From Erwinia persicina NBRC 102418 (lineage in GTDB: Bacteria > Pseudomonadota > Gammaproteobacteria > Enterobacterales > Enterobacteriaceae): 64,000 bases of DNA. Below, piece after piece: positions 45,911 through 56,809 of the stretch (position 1 is its first letter; each line of letters starts with the position of its first letter). The position numbers and the translations under genes were made by a program. A model generated the notes under the pieces. The model saw only the letters and a list, made by a program, of their open reading frames with translations. It had not been told where the DNA came from and made no database searches. The DNA lies in contig NZ_BCTN01000001.1 of NCBI RefSeq assembly GCF_001571305.1, positions 248,001-312,000 of the forward strand, written 5' to 3'.

Positions 45911-46726
45911 TCATAACAGACTGACTTCCGGTCGCGTGGAGGCCGATCCGTTCCAGCGCACCTCAAAGCCGCACTTGTTGCAGCAGTCGGTGATGAGTGT
46001 GCCAACGCGCAGTAAATCGGCCTCGGCGCCTTCTGGCGCGCCCCAAAACCCCAGCGAAAGATAGCTTGTGCGTTTAGCACGGTTTTGATCTTGCCGGGTG
46101 TAGAAACAGAACCCCTGTATGCCGGTTTTTTCACCATTACGCTGGTGAAACCGCTCAGTACAGGACGCAAAGGCGTCACTCTGGGTGTCACCCGCATCCT
46201 GCAGCGCGATAAGCCCTTCCTGCTCAAGGGTGACAAAGAGGGTATCAAGGCGCGCTTTAGCGGCTCGCCACTGCCCGGCGGTCATCCTGACAGGGTCCGG
46301 GTCTGGCTGTTTAACGGGGACGGACCTGCCTGTCACATGAGCAAGCAGCGCGATGACCTCATCAGAGAAAGCGTTCGTCATGATGTGATTACCACACACA
46401 TCGCAGATATCCGCCTCAGCCCCCGCGTCGAGGAGTATTTGGACATGTGCAACGTCACTGGCGAATTCGGCTGCATAGTAAAGCGCCGTGCCTCCGGAGG
46501 GGCCCCTGGCCTCCAGCGGGCTGCCGGCATCAATAAGCATACGCAGGATGTCCAGCATCGCGGTGTGCTGAGTCGCCATCAGGTTGTGAGTGCCCATCGC
46601 CGCCGCCTGAAGCGCGGTGAATCCCCAATCGTTCACTGCCGCAAGATTGGCGCCTGCAGCGATGCACGCGCTGACCTCTCCGGCATCCCCCCTCTTTATC
46701 GCATCGAAAATATTCCGGGCATTCAT
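45911..46726 (-). CDS. Ankyrin-repeat protein with uncharacterised C-terminal domain
   Basis: 271 residues. Residues 1-130 contain about four ankyrin-type units (IFDAIKRGDAGEVSACIAAGANLAAVNDWGFTALQAAAMG; GTALYYAAEFASDVAHVQILLDAGAEADICDVCGN). Residues 140-271 form a different domain with CTERFHQRNGE, FCFYTRQDQNRA, LSLGFWG and GFEVRWNGSASTRPEV, which recalls DUF6891-like proteins (from memory, uncertain). AAGGA precedes the ATG. Repeat proteins like this often bind another protein; partner unknown. Confidence 0.75.
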   Translation of the reverse strand: MNARNIFDAIKRGDAGEVSACIAAGANLAAVNDWGFTALQAAAMGTHNLMATQHTAMLDILRMLIDAGSPLEARGPSGGTALYYAAEFASDVAHVQILLDAGAEADICDVCGNHIMTNAFSDEVIALLAHVTGRSVPVKQPDPDPVRMTAGQWRAAKARLDTLFVTLEQEGLIALQDAGDTQSDAFASCTERFHQRNGEKTGIQGFCFYTRQDQNRAKRTSYLSLGFWGAPEGAEADLLRVGTLITDCCNKCGFEVRWNGSASTRPEVSLL

Positions 46727-46850
46727 ACAGGCGTTCCTTGTTAAAAAGACAGGAGAATATGGCGGTATTCTACAGGCATCGGCAGATTAAGGGGGTCTGA
46801 ACATCACGGCGATGAAGTCATAGAATAAATCAGGGTTTGGTGTATGCTTA

Positions 46851-46866
46851 TGTACTTGCGTACTAG
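46851..46866. promoter_or_regulatory. TrpR-like operator
   Basis: TGTACTTGCGTACTAG repeats GTACT with 3 bases between, the same arrangement as the E. coli mtr and trpR operators (TGTACTCGTGTACTGG), 13 of 16 matching. It sits just behind a TATGCT -10-like hexamer at 46843 and 15 bases before the chorismate mutase start. Confidence 0.6.
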
Positions 46867-46881
46867 CCATGGAGATCAACA

Positions 46882-47178
46882 GTGAATTTTACCACCATCG
46901 AAGAGGTCAGACAGCGTATTGACCAGATTGATAGCGAACTGGTTCACATCATCGCTCAACGCGCCGAATGTGTGAAAGCGGCAGCGTCTTTTAAAAAAGA
47001 CGCCTCGGCAGTTCGCGCTCCGGACCGCGTCCAGCAGGTTATTGATAAGGTGTGTAAGACAGCCGTTGAGGAAGGCCTTCCCGTCGTCATTATCGAAAAA
47101 GTCTACCGAACCATGATCGGCGCGTTTATCGACTATGAGCTTGAGCAACACGGGCAGTTAAGGAAGGAAAAAATCTGA
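46882..47178 (+). CDS. PchB-like chorismate mutase (AroQ fold)
   Basis: 98 residues from GTG 46882 (GGAG upstream). The chain follows PchB: VRQRIDQIDSELVHIIAQRAECVKAAASFKKDASAVRAPDRVQQVI, with the conserved Arg of helix 1, Arg-Ala region and the Lys of the mobile loop (FKKD). PchB cuts isochorismate to salicylate and pyruvate and also has weak mutase activity; which reaction dominates here is not readable. No signal peptide, so cytosolic. A TrpR-like operator upstream points toward aromatic amino-acid control. Confidence 0.85.
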   Translation: MNFTTIEEVRQRIDQIDSELVHIIAQRAECVKAAASFKKDASAVRAPDRVQQVIDKVCKTAVEEGLPVVIIEKVYRTMIGAFIDYELEQHGQLRKEKI

Positions 47179-47315
47179 CAGAGAAGTGGGATCTGGTGAA
47201 ACGCAGAGCAAAAAGCGGAAGTGAGCACTGATTCTTATCGTTGACAGGTTTTCCCCTCAGCGACTGCGCTCTCTGAGATAACGCTTTACACCACGCCAGA
47301 CAAAAAGCCCAACGC

Positions 47316-47348
47316 AAAAAAAGCCCGCTCAAGTTTCCTCCAGCGGGC
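47316..47348 (-). terminator. Intrinsic terminator of katG
   Basis: GCCCGCT / AGCGGGC (47323 and 47342) with a 12-base loop; on the minus strand it leads into seven T. Confidence 0.8.
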
Positions 47349-47365
47349 CTTCAGGGTCAGCGTGC

Positions 47366-49591
<2,226 letters not shown>

Positions 49592-49867
49592 TTATTTATT
49601 GTCATGGCTACTTTATACGCAGAGCTCACCAGGTCACACCAGTATTACCCTATGTATTCGATAGCTCTGAATGTGAGTTTTTTGCCATCACCCTGCGAAT
49701 AACGACAATGACGGCGTTTTCGCCCGGAGTAAAGCGTCCCCCTACAATAAGAAAGGTTTTATCTGATTATCGGTTAACGGTCTGGCTCCGCCAGCCAGGA
49801 TTTTCGCTATCAGCAGAGGGTGTTTTTGGCTATAGTTTCACAACATTAACAACAACTCAGAGCCGGT

Positions 49868-51373
49868 ATGAAACCCACCCCAGGCGATATTTATTGTGTT
49901 TATCATCCCCTGCTTCAACAGTATGTCGCCTGTCAGATCACAGCGCTGAAAGACAAGACTATGGTCGCCGTGCTCGATCTCGACTGGTGCGGCGCATCCC
50001 TGCCGGATGCGGCAGCGCTGGCGACCATGCAGCCCCTGGTCTGCGATTACTATTTCTGGCGCGGTCGCTACGATCATTCGTTCCTGCCGGCCAGCGTACC
50101 GCCCCATTACACACTGGTCGGGAATGTCCCGCCGCTGGTCAATGAAGAAGTTAACAGCTATGCAGGCGGCTGGAACGTCGGCAACAGTCTGTATAATCAG
50201 CGGCACTGGAACGCCATTGATGCGGATAAGCGCGCCCGGTTTAAAGCCGCCTCGCGCGACCGTCAGGTGACGCTGCCCGCTGGCGTACTGCCCGAGAATA
50301 CGACAAAGATCACCGATACCCATCTGGCAGGCCTGACGGATTACGCGCTGCTGGACCAGCTGCCCTGCCTGACGACGGTCGAAACAGCACAGGGCAGCGA
50401 GGGGCTGGCCGCGTATCTTCGTCAGCACCCGTTTATCATGGAGCTGCACTGGGCTTCTTCAGCCGGTATGACCGCGCTGGATCTGAGCGGCAGCCCGCTG
50501 AAGCGGCTGATTATTGACCCGACGGGGCTGACCTCGCTCAGGGTAAACGACGGGCTTAACCTGCTCTCGCTGAGCGCTACACCGGCCCCCGATCTGACGA
50601 TCCACAGCCGCCATCAGGGCCGGGATCTGACGCTGATGCACGGCCAGACGCTGCCCTCACTGCAGGGCCTGGACGCGCTGCGCGGACTGCATCTTACCCA
50701 GGTGGCTCAGGCCGATATCACCGCCATTGCTGACCGCTTCCCGGCGCTGGCGCAATTAAGGCTGTGGGGTAAACCGGGTGTTCTGATCCATATGGACAGC
50801 CTGGCGCGCCTGTCTGCGCTGCAGATGTTCACCACGGTCGATCTGTTCGGCTTCGCTCCGGAGGATGTCCCGTCACCGGAGGCGTTGCCCCACATGGCGA
50901 TGCTGTGGATGACCAGCCTGCCCGCTGATGTGGCGACGTCGGTGAAGAAGCGCTGGAAAAAGGTGGATGGCGTCGATCTGTCCATCACTAAACCGCGCAA
51001 GCCAGAGTGGCTGGCAGAAAATCTGAACAATCCCTTTCGCGACTGGGACGGCCGCGAAAATATCAGCCCGGCCCATGCGAAAAAGGCCGCCGCGCTGTAT
51101 AAGCAGGCGTGCATCTCCCTGCGTGAGATCAACGGTTCCAGCGATGCCGCGAGCGTTAACGCCACGGCGGAGACCTTAGTACGCAGCTGGGCAGAGGCCT
51201 TCAACGCGATGGATCGACGCAGCAGTAGTATTGAAACCATTGAGCGGGAAGAGATTGCCGACGTGATTTACGGGCTGCTCTGCCAGATGGAGCAGCAGCT
51301 GGGGCAAGACGCGTCTGAACGGTTCGACAGACACGCCATGATGGATCTGTTCGATCGGTTACGGGATTTTTAA
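49868..51373 (+). CDS. Uncharacterised 501-residue protein with LRR-like middle
   Basis: I do not recognise a function. Residues 1-130 form a globular domain (PGDIYCVYHPLLQQYVACQITALKDKTMVAVLDLDW; then YDHSFLPASVPPHYTLVGNVPP). Residues ~190-350 have leucine-rich spacing (MTALDLSGSPLKRLIIDPTGLTSLRVNDGLNLLSLSATP; GLDALRGLHLTQV; LARLSALQMFTTVDLFGF). Residues ~390-501 are helical and charged. No signal peptide or membrane segment. It stands alone between katG and the sugar operon, bounded by hairpins. Similar proteins are often left as hypothetical. Confidence 0.75.
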   Translation: MKPTPGDIYCVYHPLLQQYVACQITALKDKTMVAVLDLDWCGASLPDAAALATMQPLVCDYYFWRGRYDHSFLPASVPPHYTLVGNVPPLVNEEVNSYAGGWNVGNSLYNQRHWNAIDADKRARFKAASRDRQVTLPAGVLPENTTKITDTHLAGLTDYALLDQLPCLTTVETAQGSEGLAAYLRQHPFIMELHWASSAGMTALDLSGSPLKRLIIDPTGLTSLRVNDGLNLLSLSATPAPDLTIHSRHQGRDLTLMHGQTLPSLQGLDALRGLHLTQVAQADITAIADRFPALAQLRLWGKPGVLIHMDSLARLSALQMFTTVDLFGFAPEDVPSPEALPHMAMLWMTSLPADVATSVKKRWKKVDGVDLSITKPRKPEWLAENLNNPFRDWDGRENISPAHAKKAAALYKQACISLREINGSSDAASVNATAETLVRSWAEAFNAMDRRSSSIETIEREEIADVIYGLLCQMEQQLGQDASERFDRHAMMDLFDRLRDF

Positions 51374-51392
51374 GCCGCCGGAACGAGCAGAC

Positions 51393-51417
51393 GGGTCGAC
51401 CGGAAAAAGGTCGGCCC
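51393..51417. terminator. Hairpin after the 501-residue gene
   Basis: GGGTCGACC, loop, GGTCGGCCC with one wobble. The same GGTCGACC / GGTCGGCC pair, including the wobble, occurs at 34748. Confidence 0.55.
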
Positions 51418-51464
51418 CGGCAGGTGGACATTATCCCTCATACAGCCAGAGATATCTCCCGCAG

Positions 51465-51491
51465 GGGCTGACCTTCTGTTTCGGTCAGCCC
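51465..51491. repeat. Dispersed hairpin repeat, copy 3
   Basis: GGGCTGACC, 9-base loop TTCTGTTTC, GGTCAGCCC: perfect 9-bp stem between two converging genes. Confidence 0.6.
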
Positions 51492-51494
51492 GTT

Positions 51495-52358
51495 TTACAG
51501 CAACGGGCGCGATACGTGTTCGGCGGCCGCCTGGTTGGCTTTATCCACCGCCACCGCCAGCGGCTCACCGTTCAGCAACGTGGTGCAGAGCATGCCCATA
51601 AAGCAGTCGCCTGCCCCGTGGGTGCTGACCAGCTGCACTTTGCGGGCAGGCAGCGACTGGCTGTCTGCCCCCTGCTCGCAGAACGCCACACCGTGTTCCC
51701 CCGCCGTCACCACCACCGCCGGGAAATCACGCCCCAGGCTCTCTGCGGCCAGGCAGGCGGCGCTTAAATCGGCCACGGTAATCTGGCTGAGATCGCGGGC
51801 CTCCACCGCATTGACCACCAGCAGATCCACACCGGCCAGTATTTCCGGAGTCAGCGGGCGCGCCGGGGCGGCATTCAGACACACGCGGATGCCGCGCTTT
51901 TTCGCTTCGGCGGCGGCCTGATGATTTACCGCCTCCGGCACCTCATTCTGCAGCAGCAGCATACTCACCTGCTGCCAGAGAGCATCATCGCTGAGGGACG
52001 CCAGGGTTATGTGATTGTTGGCATTCGACACCACCACCGCGCCATAATCGCCTTCCGCATCCTGAATGGCGACGCTCATCCCGGAGGAGAGACCCGCGCC
52101 GATCGCGACATGCGTGGTATCCACGCCGTGTTGTTGCAGCACGTCAAGTAAAAACGCCCCCTGCACATCGTCGCCTACGGCCCCGGCAAAGCGCACCCGG
52201 GCACCGGCCAGCGCCGCCGACACGGCCTGATTACCGCCCTTGCCGCCAAACTTATAGGCACAGCCGCTGCCAATCACCGTTTCCCCTTTTTCCGGGCGAT
52301 GGTCGGCCTGCAGCAGAATATCGTAATGAAGACTGCCGATGACTAAGATGTGGCTCAT
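51495..52358 (-). CDS. PfkB-family sugar kinase, ribokinase-like
   Basis: 287 residues. N-terminal GSLHYDILLQADHRPEKGETVIG and YKFGGKGGNQAVSAALAGA, C-terminal STHGAGDCFMGML with the catalytic Asp (GAGD anion hole) typical of ribokinases. Phosphorylates the sugar brought in and modified by its operon. Last gene of the leftward operon, 1 base after the RpiR gene. Confidence 0.92.
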   Translation of the reverse strand: MSHILVIGSLHYDILLQADHRPEKGETVIGSGCAYKFGGKGGNQAVSAALAGARVRFAGAVGDDVQGAFLLDVLQQHGVDTTHVAIGAGLSSGMSVAIQDAEGDYGAVVVSNANNHITLASLSDDALWQQVSMLLLQNEVPEAVNHQAAAEAKKRGIRVCLNAAPARPLTPEILAGVDLLVVNAVEARDLSQITVADLSAACLAAESLGRDFPAVVVTAGEHGVAFCEQGADSQSLPARKVQLVSTHGAGDCFMGMLCTTLLNGEPLAVAVDKANQAAAEHVSRPLL

Positions 52359-52359
52359 A

Positions 52360-53217
52360 CTAGTATTCTCTGAGATCCTGGACTGCCTGTTGGGTTTTCT
52401 TCAGGTTCTTCTCCGCCGTCTTCAGATCCTTCTGCGCAATCGCCACAAACAGTGCATCCAGTATGTTCAACTGGGCAATGCGTGACGCGGCGTTTTCCCC
52501 CAACAAATGCGAGCCCTGAGAGGTTGAATTGAGCACCACATGCGCGCTGCGCGCAATGGGCGACTCGGCATAGTTCGTAATTGCAATAACTTTGGCCCCG
52601 TTACGCGCCGCCAGCTTTATCGGGTCATTTACCGCGCGCGTTGCGCCGGAATGACTGATGGCGATCACTGCATCGTCATCCGATAACACTGCCGCAGACA
52701 TCAGCATAATATGCGCATCATCGTACACCGTGGTTTTAATCCCAATCTTTAACATCTTATGGGATAAATCCCGCGCGACCGTCGCGGAACCGCCGACGGC
52801 ATATAAATCAATGTGACGCGCTTTAAACAGAATATCCGCTGCCCGGTTAAATTCAGAGACATCAAGAATAGTCAGTGTTTCTTCTATTGCCTGAATTGAC
52901 GTCCTGAAGACTTTTGCCAGTAATTGCTCCGACGAGTCATCCGCTTCAATTTCCGCATGCATCCCGGCCACTTCAGAATAGTTATAATAAATCAGACTAC
53001 TTCTGAAATCCCTGAACCCTGAAAAATTTAACTTCTTGGCAATTTTGACCACCATGGCTTCAGAAACATTATTCATCTGGGCAATTTCTTTAATTGACGT
53101 CTGCTCAGACAAATCCGTTTTCGACGTAACGGAGTCAACCACCTTTCTTTCCAGAGGGGTCAGGCTGGGTAATCGCATACGTATTTGAGCGCCTATGGCT
53201 CGCGGATCCTGCTTCAT
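52360..53217 (-). CDS. RpiR-family regulator
   Basis: 285 residues: helix-turn-helix at about 20-80 (VDSVTSKTDLSEQTSIKEIAQMNNVSEAMVVKIAKKLNFSGFRDF) and a SIS domain (about 125-260, ISHSGATRAVNDPIKLAARNGAKVIAITN) that binds a sugar phosphate. Its ATG overlaps the permease stop by one base (TAATG), so it is translated with the transporter and probably senses the kinase product. Likely ligand-controlled repressor of this locus. Confidence 0.92.
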   Translation of the reverse strand: MKQDPRAIGAQIRMRLPSLTPLERKVVDSVTSKTDLSEQTSIKEIAQMNNVSEAMVVKIAKKLNFSGFRDFRSSLIYYNYSEVAGMHAEIEADDSSEQLLAKVFRTSIQAIEETLTILDVSEFNRAADILFKARHIDLYAVGGSATVARDLSHKMLKIGIKTTVYDDAHIMLMSAAVLSDDDAVIAISHSGATRAVNDPIKLAARNGAKVIAITNYAESPIARSAHVVLNSTSQGSHLLGENAASRIAQLNILDALFVAIAQKDLKTAEKNLKKTQQAVQDLREY

Positions 53218-54194
53218 TACTTGCCTCGTGTCGCTCTGTCAATCAACATCGCTATGATAATTATAAGGCCAGTAGCAAGCAATTGATAAAACGCCTGAAT
53301 ATTCAGAAGTGTCAGACCGTTACGTAACGCGCCGAGGATAACCGCGCCGATCAGCGTGCCGACAATACTGCCTTTACCACCCATCAGCGAGGCACCGCCG
53401 ATGGCTGCCGCGGCAATCGCATCCAGCTCCCAGAGGTTACCGATGGTGGGTTCTGCCGCCCCCAGGCGGGCAATCAGAATCAGTGCCGCCAGCGAGGCAA
53501 GTACGCCGGAAATAACAAACACCGTCACTTTGGTGCGCTTAACCGGGACACCTGCCACGCGCGCAGCTTCTTCATTGCCCCCGACGGCGAGAATATATTC
53601 GCCCAGCGGGGTTTTGTTCATCACCACCCACAGGAACAGGGCAATCACCACCACCACGATAATCGGCGTCGGTATGCCAAACACCGTGCTGTTGATAAGG
53701 TTTCGGAACGCCATCGGAATGCCGAAAACAGGGTTGCCGTTGGTAAAAATCAGGGCCAGCGCACGGAACAGTGACAGCCCGCCCAGGGTGACGATAAAGG
53801 GTTGCAGTCCGGCATAGGCCACCAGCGTACCGCTGAACACGCCGCAAAGTGCACCAACGCCCAGCGTCGCCATCACCGCCAGCGGCACCGGCACGCCAGC
53901 CACCATCAGCGTGGCACCCAGTACGGCTGATAATGCCGCCGTTGGCCCGACAGAGAGGTCAATACCGCCAGAAATAATCACCAGCGTCATGCCCAGCGCG
54001 ATAATGGCATTAATGGATGACTGCTGCAGAATATTCAGCAGGTTTGGCAAGGTCCAGAATACCGGTGACAGAAATGAAAATGTCACCACAATAATTAATA
54101 AACCAATCAGCGTTCCTGCGTCGCGCAAATTAAATTTAAACAGTGCCGGGGCCGGCACCTTTGGCTGAGTTTTCTCTTGCGTCATCATAATCAT
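53217..54194 (-). CDS. Sugar ABC permease, RbsC family
   Basis: 325 residues with 8-10 helices: LGMTLVIISGGIDLSVGPTAALSAVLG, the RbsC-type signature, and GGNEEAARVAGVPVKRTKV, the coupling loop. Forms the membrane channel with the neighbouring ATPase. 15 bases after the ATPase gene. Confidence 0.92.
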   Translation of the reverse strand: MIMMTQEKTQPKVPAPALFKFNLRDAGTLIGLLIIVVTFSFLSPVFWTLPNLLNILQQSSINAIIALGMTLVIISGGIDLSVGPTAALSAVLGATLMVAGVPVPLAVMATLGVGALCGVFSGTLVAYAGLQPFIVTLGGLSLFRALALIFTNGNPVFGIPMAFRNLINSTVFGIPTPIIVVVVIALFLWVVMNKTPLGEYILAVGGNEEAARVAGVPVKRTKVTVFVISGVLASLAALILIARLGAAEPTIGNLWELDAIAAAAIGGASLMGGKGSIVGTLIGAVILGALRNGLTLLNIQAFYQLLATGLIIIIAMLIDRATRGK

Positions 54195-54209
54195 TACCTT
54201 TATTCGGTC

Positions 54210-55703
54210 TTAAGCCAGATCGTTAATCGCGTAACGGGCGATGTTTTCTTCGGTGATAGCCTCACCGCTCAGTTCTTTGGTGATCTTCCCTTCACGCATG
54301 ACCAGCACCCGATCTGAAATACGCATAATTTCCGGCATTTCAGAAGACACCACCACAATCGCTTTGCCCTGGCGGGCTAATTTCTCTATCAGATTATAAA
54401 TTTCTGATTTGGCACCAATATCAATTCCCCGGGTTGGCTCATCAAAAAGAAACACTTTATTATCCGCTGCCACCCAGCGGCCGATAATCACTTTCTGCTG
54501 ATTACCGCCGCTTAATGTGCCAATCGGCTTTTCAATATTTAACGGACGCAGATTCAGATCGCTCATCACTTCCAGCGCCACTCTATCGAGCTGCCGCTGG
54601 CGTAACAGTCCGGCTCGGGTAAATTTCATCATCGACGGCAGCGCCATATTCATTTTCACCGCACGCTGTTTGATGATGCCCTCTTTTTTACGATCCTCCG
54701 GCACCAGGCCAATGCCGGCTTTGATGGCGGTGCTGACGTTAAGCGTTTTCACCACCACGCCGTCCACCCGTACGCTGCCGCTGGTGCAGGTATCAATACC
54801 GGCAATCAGCTTCAGCAGTTCCGTACGCCCTGCCCCAACCAGCCCGGCAATGCCCAGCACTTCACCCGCGTTAACGCTGAAGCTGGCGGACTGTACCGCT
54901 TTATCGCGCCCCAGTCCGTCAACCCGCAGCACCTCTTTCCCGGTGATGTAAGACTGATGCTGTACCTTTTCAATTTTGCGTCCGACCATTTTAGTGACGA
55001 TGGTTTCTTCGGTTTCATCGCCGATGTTCACCACCCCGACCTGTCGGCCATCGCGCAGAATAGTGGCGCGGTCGCAGACCTTGAAGATCTCGTTCATCTT
55101 GTGCGACACGTAGATCAGCGCCACGTTCATCGACTTCAGATCGGAGATCAGCTCAGCCAGCCGGTCGAACTCGCGCGGCGTCAGGCTGGAGGTCGGCTCA
55201 TCCATCGCAATGATTTTGGCCTCATCCAGCAGCGCACGCGCGATTTCCACTATCTGCTGCTGCGACACTTTCAGATTCTTAATCGGCTCGTCCGGGTCAA
55301 TGCTCGGATCAAGACGCCGCAGGATGGCGATTGCCCGCTTACGCTGTGCCTTACGGTCAACAAAGCAGCCTTTAAAGCGCGTCAGTGGCCGGCCAAGAAA
55401 CATATTTTGAGCCACGGAGAGCTCAGGAACGTGCTGCAACTCCTGATGGATCATCGCAATCCCGGCCTGGCGCGCGGACAGGGGATTTTTCATCTGCACC
55501 ACCACGCCGTTGACGGCGATCTCACCGGCATCGGCGGGGCGCACGCCGGAGAGAATATTCAGTAGCGTCGACTTGCCAGCGCCGTTCTCACCGATTAAGG
55601 CATGCACCTCACCCGGTCTGACGGAGAAATCCACCGTCTGTAACGCTGCCGCACTGCCGTAGGTTTTACTGATGCCACGCATCGTCAGACAAAACTGTTC
55701 CAT
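54210..55703 (-). CDS. Sugar ABC ATPase, RbsA family
   Basis: 497 residues with two ABC cassettes. First: GENGAGKSTLLNILSG, NLKVSQQQIVEIARALL, IIAMDEPTSSLT. Second half: GLVGAGRTELLKLIAG, GTLSGGNQQKVIIGRWV, FLFDEPTRGIDIGAKSEIY. 16 bases after the binding-protein gene; pairs with the RbsC-type permease. Confidence 0.93.
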   Translation of the reverse strand: MEQFCLTMRGISKTYGSAAALQTVDFSVRPGEVHALIGENGAGKSTLLNILSGVRPADAGEIAVNGVVVQMKNPLSARQAGIAMIHQELQHVPELSVAQNMFLGRPLTRFKGCFVDRKAQRKRAIAILRRLDPSIDPDEPIKNLKVSQQQIVEIARALLDEAKIIAMDEPTSSLTPREFDRLAELISDLKSMNVALIYVSHKMNEIFKVCDRATILRDGRQVGVVNIGDETEETIVTKMVGRKIEKVQHQSYITGKEVLRVDGLGRDKAVQSASFSVNAGEVLGIAGLVGAGRTELLKLIAGIDTCTSGSVRVDGVVVKTLNVSTAIKAGIGLVPEDRKKEGIIKQRAVKMNMALPSMMKFTRAGLLRQRQLDRVALEVMSDLNLRPLNIEKPIGTLSGGNQQKVIIGRWVAADNKVFLFDEPTRGIDIGAKSEIYNLIEKLARQGKAIVVVSSEMPEIMRISDRVLVMREGKITKELSGEAITEENIARYAINDLA

Positions 55704-55719
55704 ACACCCTCCGCCGTGA

Positions 55720-56760
55720 TTACTGCTGTGCTAAAAGCTGACGCAGCTTGTTATTGTCTTTGGTCGAGAAGGCATCGGCATTGTCTTTGGTGATCAACGC
55801 CTGCGGCGTGGAGACGACGCGCGACAGTTTCTGGCCAGCGACCAGGCGCAGCATCACGTCCATCGCCACTTCGCCCGTCAGCACCGGGAAGCTGTCAACG
55901 GTACCGGTCAGCTCACCGCGTTTGATCGAGGCGTAGGCATCGGAAATACCGTCCGTGCCGAAGACGGCAGTCTGCGCCGATTTACCCTGTGAGCGCACGG
56001 CTTCTACCACGCCCAGCGCCATGCCGTCATTGTTGGCATAGAAGCCAATCAGATCCGGGTGCTGCTGCAGAATGGTCGAGGCGGCGTTGTAGGCATTTTC
56101 GCGGCTCCAGTTGGCCGGCACGCTGGCCACCAGCGTGAACTTACCGTTTTTAGTGATGGTTTCACGGAAGCCTTTCGTCCGCTGTGCGGCGGCGTAAACG
56201 CCCGGCTGCCCTTCAATGACGGCGACCTTGCCGCCCTTCGGATAGTGCTGGATAAACCAGTTGGCCACCCGTACGCCGTTGTCTTTCTGCACGTTGCCGA
56301 CGTAGTGGGCCGCATTCGGCATCACCGCATCGTTAACGTTGACCACCGGGATGTTTTTGCTTTTCGCTTCTTCATAGGCCGGTTGCAGGTTAGCATCGGT
56401 CTGCGGGGAGACCAGCAGGCCGTTAAAGCCTTGTGAGATTAGGGTTTCGGCGATCGACAGCTGGCCCAGCTGATCGTCTTCGTTAGCGGCCGCCTGATAT
56501 TCGACGGTGATGCCGTATTTTGCGCCTGCGGCTTTGTAGCCTTCACCCAGCGAGCGCCAGTATTCGTTGGTCAGCGTTTTTGATACGCCACCGATTTTCA
56601 GTTTTTTGTCCGGTGCCGGCAACGGCCCGTATTTTTCAGTGAGCTGCGTCCAGTCGGTGCGGTCAGCTTCGGTATCGGACTGCAGTGGCGGCAGATCCGC
56701 TGCATAAACGGTCGAGCAGAACAGTGTCGCGGTGAGTACAGAGAGTAAGTGCTTTTTCAT
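55720..56760 (-). CDS. Sugar ABC periplasmic binding protein
   Basis: 346 residues. Signal peptide MKKHLLSVLTATLFCSTVYA, mature start ADLPPLQSD. Type I binding-protein fold with DDQLGQLSIAETLISQGFNGLLVSPQTDANLQPAYEEAKSKNIPVVNVND and GFYANNDGMALGVVEAV. RbsB-like; ligand not readable. A 36-residue acidic lead (SDTEADRTDWTQLTEKYG) before the fold is unusual for RbsB and recalls TorT-type proteins. Confidence 0.9.
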   Translation of the reverse strand: MKKHLLSVLTATLFCSTVYAADLPPLQSDTEADRTDWTQLTEKYGPLPAPDKKLKIGGVSKTLTNEYWRSLGEGYKAAGAKYGITVEYQAAANEDDQLGQLSIAETLISQGFNGLLVSPQTDANLQPAYEEAKSKNIPVVNVNDAVMPNAAHYVGNVQKDNGVRVANWFIQHYPKGGKVAVIEGQPGVYAAAQRTKGFRETITKNGKFTLVASVPANWSRENAYNAASTILQQHPDLIGFYANNDGMALGVVEAVRSQGKSAQTAVFGTDGISDAYASIKRGELTGTVDSFPVLTGEVAMDVMLRLVAGQKLSRVVSTPQALITKDNADAFSTKDNNKLRQLLAQQ

Positions 56761-56809
56761 AATCTATCCTGTTATTTTTATAGGGTTTATAACCCGGGGG
56801 AGAGACGTA

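Noticed and set aside
46882..47178. Salicylate supply for the siderophore by the PchB-like protein
   Set aside because: No isochorismate synthase (pchA/entC) is near, and the upstream site looks TrpR-like rather than Fur-like.
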